From Klebsiella pneumoniae (GTDB lineage Bacteria > Pseudomonadota > Gammaproteobacteria > Burkholderiales > UBA3065), in the NCBI GenBank assembly GCA_945897555.1, contig CAMDGF010000010.1:1-48950 (forward strand): DNA of 48,950 nucleotides, in the 5' to 3' direction. The first letter of the stretch is position 1, and each line of letters starts with the position of its first letter. Shown in pieces: positions 17,708 through 25,496 of the stretch. A program made the translations under genes and the position numbers. Under the pieces are notes generated by a model. It saw nothing but the letters and a program-made list of their open reading frames with translations. It had not been told where the DNA came from and did no database searches.

Positions 17708-19605
17708 CAGCGGCTCCCGGGTCGGCTGTTGTTCTGGACCAGAGGCGTCGGCACGGTAAGCGGGACCTTGATGCTGAGCCTGAAATCCTGCCCGGGCGTG
17801 CTGTCGATGCCGATCTCGCCGCCCAGCTCGGCGACCCCCGAAGCCACCGCGTCCAAGCCCACGCCACGGCCAGACAGGTCGCTCAGTGATTCGGCCGTGC
17901 TAAAACCCGGCATCAGCAGCACACGCCAAGGTTCTCCCGCGTCCACCGCCGCATCCACGAGGCGCTGATCGAGCGCAGGGTTGGCACGTGCGCTGGCCAC
18001 CGCCGAGGAGAAGTCGCTGCCGCGCCCGTCGTCGGCGATCTCGATGGCCAGCGCATCTGCACCCACCTCGACCATCACCGAGACAAGGCCTTCGGGCTCC
18101 TTTTCGGCGCAGATGCGCGTCTCTTCGTCCTCAAGACCATGGTCCATGGCGTTGTTAAGGGCGTGCACCAGCACCCGATCCAGCGCAATGAATATGGACT
18201 TGGGTACCAGGCCACCAGAACCATAGATCTCGAGCCGCGCAGCTTTGCGCAGCTGGCTGCAGAGCCGCTCGATATCATGGGGCCAGCAGGCGAACAGCTG
18301 TTTGACCTCGACCGACTCCGCTGCCTGAAGGATGGCGCTGGCTGCGGCCACATCGCTGGCAGCGAGCGCTGCCCGCATGGCCTCGAACTGATCGGGCACC
18401 AGCACCACGCCCTCCAGACGCCTCACCAGGCTCGGATCGATCATCGCCTTGAGCGCGCGCCCCTCTTCGGCGCTCGCCTGCAGTCGCTCAAAGGCTGCTG
18501 CAAGAGCTTCGAGCGCGGCGGCATCAGCGCCTGCGCCGCTGGCCACACATCGGCCAATCTCGGACTCGAGCCCGTGAACCGAAGCGCGCAGACCCGCGAG
18601 ACCAAAATTACCCGCGAAGCCCTTGAGCGAGTGGAGTTCGCGCATGAGCCGCGCCAAAGTCTCGGAGCTCGCGGCGACCCCTGCCGCTTGGCTTGCCGCG
18701 AGCGTCGAGGCGACCAGTGCCTCGACCTCGTCGATCAGTCGAAGCAAGCTGAAGAAAGAGTCCGGGTTCTGGTAGATCTTGCCCAGCGTGACCTGCCGGC
18801 CACGCTCTACCGCACTGGCGCGCTCCAGCTCCCGCTCCTGGGTCACATCCTCGATACCGACGTCCACGGCGACCACCTTGCGCCGCTCATCGTAGATGGG
18901 GTGGAACTGCAACCGCAGATCGCGCCAGACCCCGTTGGCCTGGACCCTGGCCTCCGGTGTGAGCAGCTCAAACAGATCGCTCAGCGGCACGCCTACGTCT
19001 TCGAACACCATGCTGAACACCGACTGCCACGAAGCAACAGCGGCGGGGTCGTCGGGGGTTATGAATTCAGGCAGGCAGAAGCCCGAGAGCGGGTTGTTGC
19101 CAAGATACTCGATGGCCTTGGCCGAATACTCGTTGGTGATGTGGGCGTGCCGATCGAGCTTGAGAAAGCCCTGCGGAGAGTGCTCCAGCACTTCAGAGAG
19201 GCGCTTGTTGGCCCGCTTGAGGCGCTCACTCATCTGCGCAAACATCGACCGCCACAGCTTGGGCACCTGCTCTGCCACGGCGAGCAGGTCGTCTCGGCCG
19301 ACCCGAAAGACCCGGCTTCTGGATTCTGTCAGGACGGTCGCCGTGACCGGCGTGCCAGGCAACAGGCAAGAGATCTCACCAAAACAAGCCACCGTATCGA
19401 CCACGCCCAGGATCTCGCCGCGGCTGAGGATGCGCAGGCGGCCATGCTCGAGCACATACATGAAATCAGCCGCTTGCCCCTCGTTGAGGAGTGCGGCTCC
19501 AGCCTCGACCTCAAAGACCTCCATGCGCGAGGCCAGCAGAAGTCGCTCATCGTCTGTCCAGTCACTGAGGATCGCGAGATCCTTCAGCGTATCAACCGCT
19601 GACAT
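17707..19605 (-). CDS. CheA-like histidine kinase with cyclic-nucleotide-binding and PAS domains
   Basis: A 632-residue soluble kinase. Residues 1-125 form a cyclic-nucleotide-binding-like domain (C-F-G-E-I-S-C-L-L-P-G-T-P), and 135-265 a PAS domain ending in V-D-V-G-I-E-D-V-T. A histidine phosphotransfer segment near 325 reads L-H-S-L-K-G-F-A-G-N-F-G. The ATPase domain (about 460-620) carries the N box H-A-L-N-N-A-M-D-H-G-L-E and the glycine boxes D-D-G-R-G and G-R-G-V-G-L-D-A-V. The layout resembles CheA but has no CheW-like end domain. AAGGA before the ATG at 19605 decides the start. Its stop overlaps the response regulator gene. The signal sensed is unknown. Confidence 0.88.
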   Translation of the reverse strand: MSAVDTLKDLAILSDWTDDERLLLASRMEVFEVEAGAALLNEGQAADFMYVLEHGRLRILSRGEILGVVDTVACFGEISCLLPGTPVTATVLTESRSRVFRVGRDDLLAVAEQVPKLWRSMFAQMSERLKRANKRLSEVLEHSPQGFLKLDRHAHITNEYSAKAIEYLGNNPLSGFCLPEFITPDDPAAVASWQSVFSMVFEDVGVPLSDLFELLTPEARVQANGVWRDLRLQFHPIYDERRKVVAVDVGIEDVTQERELERASAVERGRQVTLGKIYQNPDSFFSLLRLIDEVEALVASTLAASQAAGVAASSETLARLMRELHSLKGFAGNFGLAGLRASVHGLESEIGRCVASGAGADAAALEALAAAFERLQASAEEGRALKAMIDPSLVRRLEGVVLVPDQFEAMRAALAASDVAAASAILQAAESVEVKQLFACWPHDIERLCSQLRKAARLEIYGSGGLVPKSIFIALDRVLVHALNNAMDHGLEDEETRICAEKEPEGLVSVMVEVGADALAIEIADDGRGSDFSSAVASARANPALDQRLVDAAVDAGEPWRVLLMPGFSTAESLSDLSGRGVGLDAVASGVAELGGEIGIDSTPGQDFRLSIKVPLTVPTPLVQNNSRPGSR

Positions 19606-19662
19606 GTGGGTCCTTGTCGATGCCGTTGGTACGCAGTTTAGCGCGCACAAAGGCTCGCTGAA

Positions 19663-20265
19663 TCACGTCAGGGGTTCGAGATATCCCGATAGACGCTGCA
19701 AACGCTCGAACGCATCGTCAGTCGCCAACAGGCCGGCCTTGAGTTCGCCTGGCAAGGGCAGCAATTCGGTCCAGCGATTGGCCACCCAGCCGCATTCGTC
19801 GAGGCGATAGGGGGCCAGAAGCGGTATCTCGTCAAGCCGGCCAGCTTGCTGGGCACCACGAATGAGCCGCCCCAACTGGTCGGCGAGCGGTTGCAGTTCG
19901 GGGGGGATGTCGACCGGCTGGTCGTCGGGAAGCATCTCGACGTCGCCGTACCAGACGCCGTAGGGCCCAGCCTCGTGCGTTGCTAGCCGGAAGCGCTGCA
20001 GACCCCTGCACACCACGCGCAGCACGGCGGGCTGCACCTCCTCGACCTCGACGACCTCGACCATACAGCCGACCGGGTGAAGGTGAGGCACATGGCCTGG
20101 CACCTGCACCTCATGCCCCTCGGCCAGCCAGGGCACTCCGAACGGCGCGCCTTCACGCTGGCTGCGGCGAATGAGGTCCAAGTAGCGCACCTCAAAGATG
20201 TTGAGGAGCAGCAGGCCGTCCGGGAACACCCCATGCGAGAGCGGGAACAGTGGCGTGCGCATCAT
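19663..20265 (-). CDS. LON substrate-binding domain protein
   Basis: A 200-residue protein equal to the N-terminal domain of Lon protease alone. It starts with the family block L-F-P-L-S-H-G-V-F-P-D-G-L-L-L-L-N-I-F-E-V-R-Y, and the C-terminal helical part ends with L-L-A-T-D-D-A-F-E-R-L-Q-R-L. No AAA or peptidase domain is present. Such stand-alone proteins are widespread and of uncertain role, perhaps protein binding. It precedes the kinase gene by 57 bases on the same strand. Confidence 0.92.
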   Translation of the reverse strand: MMRTPLFPLSHGVFPDGLLLLNIFEVRYLDLIRRSQREGAPFGVPWLAEGHEVQVPGHVPHLHPVGCMVEVVEVEEVQPAVLRVVCRGLQRFRLATHEAGPYGVWYGDVEMLPDDQPVDIPPELQPLADQLGRLIRGAQQAGRLDEIPLLAPYRLDECGWVANRWTELLPLPGELKAGLLATDDAFERLQRLSGYLEPLT

Positions 20266-20424
20266 GCCCCCGGCAGCGCGAGTGATGTGGCGAGGGCGCG
20301 ACGCCTGCGAATCGCGTCGGGCGCACCGTGCGAAGGCCAGACGGCACCCGGCTCGGGGGCGGTCACGGCTGAGGACAAATGGTCACGCATACGGGGCTCC
20401 GCAAATGGATCCGGCGCTGGCGGA

Positions 20425-21441
20425 TCAGGCCATGAGCGCAGCCACGTGAGTGGCCACGCCGCTGGCGATACCCTCGAAGTTATAGCCGCCCTCAAGCACC
20501 GATACCACCCTGTCGCCGCAATGTCGGCGCGCAATGGCACGTACGCGGTCGGTCATCTGCCGGTAACCGTCGTCGGTGATGCCGAAGCAGCCGAGCTTGT
20601 CCTCCATGCGGCTGTCGAAGCCGGCCGAGACGAGCACGAAGTCGGGCTTGAAGGCATCAGCGGCGGGCATCAGACGCTCGTCGTATGCGGCGAGCATCTG
20701 CGCATCGGTGGCACCGCACGGCAGATCGACGTTGATCTTGGTGCCCACCGCCTGCCCGGCGCCGCGCCGAGCGGGGTCGCCGGTGCGTGGATAGGCACGC
20801 CAATCGTGGGTGTCGAAGAACAGCACCGAAGGGTCATCGTAAAAGAAGTGCTCGGTGCCATCACCGTGGTGATAGTCCCAGTCGACGATGAGGATGCGCT
20901 TGTAGCCAAGCCTGCGCTGCAGGTAGCGGGCAGCGATGGCGACGTTGTTGTACAAACAAAAGCCGACCTCCTCGCCGTCGTTGCGCGCGTGGTGGCCTGG
21001 CGGCCGCGAGCAGGCGAAGGCATTGCGCACCTTGCGCGCATGCACCGCGTCGCAGGCGGCCAGTGCGGCGCCCACCCCTGCGCGGCCGAGCCGATCGATG
21101 GTCTCGCCGTGTCTGGCGCGGATGCCCGCCATGTGTGCATCGGTGTGGATGAGCCGCAGCTCGTCCTCAGCCACCGCACGGATCGGCAGGCTGACGAGGT
21201 CCCGCTGGAGCCCACGCGCCGCGACCGTACGGCGGATCGCCGCCACCCGCTCCGGTTGCTCGGGATGAGTGGGCGAAAACAAGGGCGTGAGGAAGATGTC
21301 GTCCCAGACCCAGCCGGTGCTGCCAGGCTGCATCGGCTTGCCCCATGCCCGGGTCGCAAAGGCGCCTGCACCCAGCCCGCTTGTTGCGATGCCGGCCAGC
21401 ATGAGCGCGGCGGCACGACCCACCAGAACCCGACGTTGCAA
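20425..21441 (-). CDS. Exported histone-deacetylase-like amidohydrolase
   Basis: A 338-residue protein of the arginase/deacetylase fold. Zinc and catalytic motifs are intact: R-P-P-G-H-H-A, D-W-D-Y-H-H-G-D-G-T, F-F-D-T-H-D-W and A-G-F-D-S-R, ending with L-E-G-G-Y-N. The N-terminus M-Q-R-R-V-L-V-G-R-A-A-A-L-M-L-A-G looks like a Tat-type signal, which is unusual because most bacterial relatives (acetoin utilisation or acetylpolyamine hydrolases) are cytoplasmic. AGGAGG six bases upstream points to a TTG start at 21441. The substrate is likely an acetylated amine or sugar rather than histone. A 12-bp palindrome AGCCCGCGGGCT lies upstream at 21471-21482. Confidence 0.88.
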   Translation of the reverse strand: MQRRVLVGRAAALMLAGIATSGLGAGAFATRAWGKPMQPGSTGWVWDDIFLTPLFSPTHPEQPERVAAIRRTVAARGLQRDLVSLPIRAVAEDELRLIHTDAHMAGIRARHGETIDRLGRAGVGAALAACDAVHARKVRNAFACSRPPGHHARNDGEEVGFCLYNNVAIAARYLQRRLGYKRILIVDWDYHHGDGTEHFFYDDPSVLFFDTHDWRAYPRTGDPARRGAGQAVGTKINVDLPCGATDAQMLAAYDERLMPAADAFKPDFVLVSAGFDSRMEDKLGCFGITDDGYRQMTDRVRAIARRHCGDRVVSVLEGGYNFEGIASGVATHVAALMA

Positions 21442-21595
21442 ATCACACCTCCTGTCGACAGTCGCCTCACAGCCCGCGGGCTACCGCGTGGGGATCGGCC
21501 CTGCCAAACCGACAGACCCGATGACATCCGTCCGGGAATGGCGGCCAAGGCCGAATGCGCCTATGGTATGAGCACGCCCGGATGGGTAACAGCAT

Positions 21596-21612
21596 GAAAG
21601 GAGGTGATCCAG
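21596..21612 (+). promoter_or_regulatory. Extended Shine-Dalgarno sequence
   Basis: GAAAGGAGGTGATCCAG matches over 17 bases the reverse complement of the conserved 3' tail of betaproteobacterial 16S rRNA as I remember it. Its last G is the first base of the GTG start at 21612. Ordinary ribosome binding sites in this window show 4 to 6 matching bases. Confidence 0.8.
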
Positions 21613-21854
21613 TGAATCTCGCGAAATCGTTTCTGATGGCGGTTCTGGTGTCGTTCAGCGGTGCTGCGCTTGCGCACAACTGCCCCAACGAGATGAAGCA
21701 GATCGACGCTGCGCTGAAGGTCAGCAAGGTGGAGGCGTCCAAGCTCGAAGAGGCCAAGAAGCTGCGCGCCGAGGGAGAAGCCCACCACGCGGCCGGAAAT
21801 CACGACGCCTCCATGGCATCGCTGAAGAAGGCCAAGGCGGCACTCGGCATCTGA
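21612..21854 (+). CDS. Small exported protein, function unknown
   Basis: An 80-residue protein with a signal peptide (L-A-K-S-F-L-M-A-V-L-V-S-F-S-G-A-A-L-A, cleavage before H-N-C near residue 20). The mature 60 residues are one or two helices rich in Lys, Glu and Ala (S-K-V-E-A-S-K-L-E-E-A-K-K-L-R-A-E-G), with His residues in E-A-H-H-A-A-G-N-H. I do not recognise a function; the periplasm is likely. The GTG at 21612 has an exceptional ribosome binding site directly upstream, and a strong terminator follows 22 bases after the stop. It therefore looks like a highly translated monocistronic gene. Confidence 0.85.
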   Translation: MNLAKSFLMAVLVSFSGAALAHNCPNEMKQIDAALKVSKVEASKLEEAKKLRAEGEAHHAAGNHDASMASLKKAKAALGI

Positions 21855-21875
21855 CCCGCTTGGTTTCGTGTCCCG

Positions 21876-21902
21876 GGGCCGGCGTCAGCCGGCCCTTTTT
21901 TT
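21876..21902 (+). terminator. Rho-independent terminator of the small exported protein gene
   Basis: A perfect 8-bp stem GGGCCGGC / GCCGGCCC with a 4-base loop (21876-21895) is followed by seven T (21896-21902). Confidence 0.95.
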
Positions 21903-21905
21903 CGG

Positions 21906-22661
21906 CTAGAAGAGGGGGTTGCTGATCAAGCGCAAACCGATGGTGAACCAGCGCAACGCGGTCCCATCGTCAAAGCGGTCGCCATACGTGGCATCCATCT
22001 GCACATGGCCAGGCACCAGCCAACGCCGCACCCCGATCTGAAAGAATGGCTTGCCCGCTTGATGATCGAAGACCTCGCCCATCAACCAGGTGCGCCCGCT
22101 GCCAGCGATGTCCCACTCCGCGCCGACGCCGCCGATGCCGCGCAGGCGCTCGGCGCCGCTGGGCTCCGTCGCACCGATGTTGGTGTGGATGACCAAGCGA
22201 TCGCCCAACAGCGAACGGCTGATCGGCAGGTAGAAATAGCGCTGCACGTTCGACGTGTCCTCGACGCCTGCACCGATGTGTCGCGCCCGACCGATGGCAA
22301 ACCCATAACCCCAGCCGTCGACCTCCAGCGGCTTGAACAAGGTCTTGACCTGCGTCACCGTGTCAGCGTGATAGACGCCGCGGGAATCGGCAAACGCCCC
22401 GCCCAGCGTGATCTCCAGATTGCCGCCCGGGTTACACGCTGGCAGCGCCCAGTATTCGGTGCTCGAGCGATTGAAACGGAACCAGGTCTCGACCTGACAA
22501 GCGCCCGCATCGGTCAGGCGCGCGTCGTCGGTCACCATGGGGCGAGCCGCCCAGGTCGCTACGGGAGTCAGCGAGGCGGTGGCCAGCAGCAGCGCGGCTG
22601 CATGGCAACGGAGGCCGCTCAAGGGCCCGGCAAAATCTGCGGTGCGCAAGCTCGGCATCAT
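21906..22661 (-). CDS. Putative outer-membrane protein, function unknown
   Basis: A 251-residue protein with an N-terminal hydrophobic stretch (A-A-A-L-L-L-A-T-A-S-L-T-P-V-A-T-W-A) that fits a signal peptide ending near residue 35. The rest alternates polar and aromatic residues (V-E-T-W-F-R-F, G-W-G-Y-G-F-A-I-G, V-Q-R-Y-F-Y-L-P-I-S-R) and ends in L-R-L-I-S-N-P-L-F. A C-terminal Phe and this pattern are typical of outer-membrane beta barrels. I do not recognise the family. Start is the ATG at 22661 or the adjacent one at 22658. It is convergent with the small exported protein gene, sharing the terminator region. Confidence 0.75.
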   Translation of the reverse strand: MMPSLRTADFAGPLSGLRCHAAALLLATASLTPVATWAARPMVTDDARLTDAGACQVETWFRFNRSSTEYWALPACNPGGNLEITLGGAFADSRGVYHADTVTQVKTLFKPLEVDGWGYGFAIGRARHIGAGVEDTSNVQRYFYLPISRSLLGDRLVIHTNIGATEPSGAERLRGIGGVGAEWDIAGSGRTWLMGEVFDHQAGKPFFQIGVRRWLVPGHVQMDATYGDRFDDGTALRWFTIGLRLISNPLF

Positions 22662-22719
22662 GATGCGATTGTGCGCGACGCGCGTGACGCTACGGTTGCA
22701 GCCAACCCCGCAGACCCGA

Positions 22720-23076
22720 TCAAGCGCGGCGCCAGCTCCGGCGAACGCGCAGGAACACCGTGTAAGCCATGTCGAGCAAGTGCCGGATACCGGGCGCTGC
22801 CGCGATACGGCCAGCCAGCGCCAGGCCCGGGTAGCGCTGCCAGAGCAGCGCAAAAGCCTGCGCGCCGCGCACCAGACGGCCACCCGCACAGCGCACATGA
22901 AAGACGCGCAGCGCGTCGGCGCGACACAGGTCGCCCGCCGGGTCGCAGGTGCTGGTGCTCACATCCACCCAGTCAATAGGCGTGCGGGATGGCCGCGAGC
23001 GGTACCAGTCGATCTCACGCCGACACACCGGACAGCCGCCGTCGAAATAGACGTGGGTAACAATGTGAGTGCTCAC
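22720..23076 (-). CDS. DCC family (DUF393) thiol-disulfide oxidoreductase-like protein
   Basis: A 118-residue protein of the DUF393 family, named after its D-x-x-C-x-x-C motif, seen here as Y-F-D-G-G-C-P-V-C-R-R-E near residue 10. The family is predicted to be thioredoxin-like; its function is not established. A second conserved region is A-G-G-R-L-V-R-G-A-Q-A-F-A-L-L-W. The GTG start at 23076 overlaps the stop of the HNH gene by four bases, so the two are translated together. Confidence 0.87.
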   Translation of the reverse strand: MSTHIVTHVYFDGGCPVCRREIDWYRSRPSRTPIDWVDVSTSTCDPAGDLCRADALRVFHVRCAGGRLVRGAQAFALLWQRYPGLALAGRIAAAPGIRHLLDMAYTVFLRVRRSWRRA

Positions 23077-23399
23077 TTCTTCCCCTTGTGACGACGCACT
23101 GATTCATAGAAATCATCGGGCTTGGTCGAGACCCAATCGACGAACTTACGCACCTCGGGGTGGGCCAGCAAGGCATCGGCGCTGGCGTAACGTCGGGCCA
23201 GTTCGCCCTCATGGAACAAAGCATGCACCTGTCGATGGCAGATCCGATGCATCGGAGCCGTTTCCCGGCCACCCTTGAGCTTTGGGACCAGGTGATGCCA
23301 ATCGAGTTGCTGCGGCGGCACCGCACGTCCGCACAGGATGCAGCGCACGGGTGCATTGGCCAGCGATTCCGGCGGGTCGACACGGCGGATGCGTCGCAT
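23073..23399 (-). CDS. HNH endonuclease-like protein
   Basis: A 108-residue protein with an HNH nuclease core: C-I-L-C, then L-D-W-H-H-L-V-P-K-L-K-G-G, then H-R-I-C-H-R-Q-V-H-A-L-F. The paired cysteines should bind a structural zinc, and the two His stretches the catalytic metal. Small stand-alone HNH proteins of this type are common in Proteobacteria with no known role. The start is the ATG at 23399 or a GTG at 23417. Overlap with the DCC gene suggests a two-gene operon. No phage or restriction genes are nearby. Confidence 0.85.
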   Translation of the reverse strand: MRRIRRVDPPESLANAPVRCILCGRAVPPQQLDWHHLVPKLKGGRETAPMHRICHRQVHALFHEGELARRYASADALLAHPEVRKFVDWVSTKPDDFYESVRRHKGKK

Positions 23400-23447
23400 C
23401 AGCGCGCTGCCTTGCACGGAGCCGTCGGCGCATCCAACGCAACACCG

Positions 23448-23465
23448 ATGTCAAAAAACAGTCTC
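23448..23465 (+). promoter_or_regulatory. Weak Pho-box-like repeat upstream of the PhoX gene
   Basis: ATGTCAA-AAAA-CAGTCTC matches CTGTCAT-N4-CTGTCAY at 10 of 14 positions. It lies 70 bases before the GTG of the PhoX-family gene. This would fit Pho control, but the match is weak enough to be chance. Confidence 0.3.
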
Positions 23466-23535
23466 AATCTTCGCTTTTCCGTCCCGCCGCTTTGGCGCCG
23501 CGGCTCATAGCCCTGAACCCGAACATCCGACCATC

Positions 23536-25410
23536 GTGAAAAAGATCCAACTCCCCAGCTCCAACCCGAGGCTTACCGGCGACACACCTCTGCTGCCCTC
23601 CCGTCGTGCCGTGTTGCAAGCCGCGGGCGCGCTGGCATTGCTGCGGGCGATGCCGGCTTGGAGCCGGGCGCCTGGCCCCGCACCCTTTGGCTTTGGCAGT
23701 GTGTCGCTCTCGGAGCAGTCGGATACCGTGGTGGTTCCGCGCGGCTACCGCTGGCGTGTCATGGCAGCGTGGGGCGACCGCCTCGATGGTTCGGGCGCCG
23801 GGATGCCGGGCGACGCGAGCCACGCCGCGGCCCGACAAGCCGAGCTCTTTGGCATGCATCACGATGGCTGCGCGCTTTTCACCGCGCCGGGCACGCCCGA
23901 CCGCGGTCTCTGGGTCACCAATCATGAGTATCTGGACGATGGCCTCTTGCATGCCGACGGCGCAGCCACCTGGTCTGCCGACAAAGTGTCCAAATCGCAA
24001 GCTGCGGTCGGCGTCTCGATCTGCCACGTCGAGCAGCAGACAGGCGGCTGGGCGGTGGCCCCCGGGCCGCTGGCCAGACGCATCACGGCCAGCACGCCGT
24101 GTGCGGTCGGTGGTCCGGCCGCTGGGCACATGCTGCTGCGCACCGCAGCAGACCCCACCGGGGTGCGCATCCTCGGTACCTTGGCCAACTGTGCGATGGG
24201 TGTCACGCCGTGGGGAACCTTCCTCAGCTGCGAAGAGAACTTCGACCGCTACTTCCACAAAGCCGGGGCACGCTCCGCGGTCGAATCGCGCATCGGCCTC
24301 GATGATCGATCGATGTTCCATTGGCATGCCTACGACCCCCGCTTTGACGCCGATGCCCATCCGCACGAACCCAACCGATTCGGCTGGGTCGTTGAGATCG
24401 ACCCGCACGACACCGGGGCCACGCCCGTCAAGCGCACGGCACTCGGACGCTTCAAGCACGAGGGCGCGATGGTGCGCCTGGCTCGGGATGGCCGCGTCGC
24501 CGTTTACTCTGGCGATGACCAGCGCGGTGAATACCTCTACAAATTCATCAGCCGCGACAGCTACGACCCGCGCCTCAGGGTCGCCCGCAGCCACTGGAGC
24601 CGGCTGCTCGACGAGGGCACCCTGTGCGTCGCGCGCATCGATGAGGATGGCGCCGGAGAGTGGCTGCCTCTGGTGTGGGGCGAGCGTGGGTTGACCCCGG
24701 ACAAGGGCTTCGCCGACCAAGCCGCAGTGCTCATCCATGCGCGCATGGCCGCTGACGCGGTGGGGGCTACACCCCTCGACCGTCCGGAATGGGTCGCCGC
24801 CCATCCGATGAGTGGTGAGGTCTACGTGTCGCTCACCAACAACACCGACCGCGGCAAGAAGCATGCCGTGAACAGCAGCAATCCGCGTCCGAACAATGCC
24901 ATGGGCCACATCCTTCGCATCGTCGAACACAACGGCGATGCAGGATCGACCCGGTTTCGCTGCGACGTGTTCGCCCAAGGCGGAGACCCGCAGGCCGAAG
25001 CGCCCGAGCACCGAGGCGACATCAAGGGCGACTGGTTCGGCTCCCCCGACGGGCTCTGGTTCGACCCGCGCGGCATCCTCTGGACACAGACCGATGTGTC
25101 CACCGACAAGCTTGGCAAGGGCCCCTATGCGCGCATGAGCAACAACATGATGTTCGCTTGCGATGTGGCGACAGGCGAGTTTCGGCGCTTCCTGATCGGG
25201 CCGCGGGGCTCGGAGATCACCGGCATCGATATCAGCCCAGACCTGCGTACGCTGTTCATCAATATCCAGCACCCGGGCGAGAGTCCGCGCGAGCGATCCG
25301 ACCCAGCCAAACCGATGGCCGTGTCATCGTGGCCAGACCCCGCCTTCGGGCGACCGCGCTCGGCGACCATCTGCATCTGGCGCGAGGACGGTCGCGAGAT
25401 CGGCGTCTGA
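23536..25410 (+). CDS. phoX: PhoX-family alkaline phosphatase (DUF839), Tat-exported
   Basis: A 624-residue protein of the PhoX/DUF839 family, calcium- and iron-dependent phosphatases that release phosphate from monoesters outside the inner membrane. The N-terminus carries a twin-arginine signal (L-P-S-R-R-A-V-L-Q-A-A-G-A-L-A-L-L). Family blocks include L-F-G-M-H-H-D-G-C-A-L-F, W-V-T-N-H-E-Y, G-T-F-L-S-C-E-E-N-F-D, R-F-K-H-E-G-A-M, Y-S-G-D-D-Q-R-G-E-Y-L-Y-K-F and N-R-x-P-N-N-like N-P-R-P-N-N-A-M-G-H-I. The GTG at 23536 is chosen because the signal peptide follows it. Together with phoU and the PlcP pair it supports a phosphate-scavenging theme. Confidence 0.88.
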   Translation: MKKIQLPSSNPRLTGDTPLLPSRRAVLQAAGALALLRAMPAWSRAPGPAPFGFGSVSLSEQSDTVVVPRGYRWRVMAAWGDRLDGSGAGMPGDASHAAARQAELFGMHHDGCALFTAPGTPDRGLWVTNHEYLDDGLLHADGAATWSADKVSKSQAAVGVSICHVEQQTGGWAVAPGPLARRITASTPCAVGGPAAGHMLLRTAADPTGVRILGTLANCAMGVTPWGTFLSCEENFDRYFHKAGARSAVESRIGLDDRSMFHWHAYDPRFDADAHPHEPNRFGWVVEIDPHDTGATPVKRTALGRFKHEGAMVRLARDGRVAVYSGDDQRGEYLYKFISRDSYDPRLRVARSHWSRLLDEGTLCVARIDEDGAGEWLPLVWGERGLTPDKGFADQAAVLIHARMAADAVGATPLDRPEWVAAHPMSGEVYVSLTNNTDRGKKHAVNSSNPRPNNAMGHILRIVEHNGDAGSTRFRCDVFAQGGDPQAEAPEHRGDIKGDWFGSPDGLWFDPRGILWTQTDVSTDKLGKGPYARMSNNMMFACDVATGEFRRFLIGPRGSEITGIDISPDLRTLFINIQHPGESPRERSDPAKPMAVSSWPDPAFGRPRSATICIWREDGREIGV

Positions 25411-25496
25411 CCTGCCCACCCGAGAGACGCACGTTTGCGCGGCGGATCTGATCGCCAGCGCGGTGTGCTGCAGCAGTCGCGGTAGAGTGGCGAGCC

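Noticed and set aside
23464-25272. 602-codon frame opposite the PhoX gene
   Set aside because: Antisense shadow; PhoX motifs are clear on the other strand.
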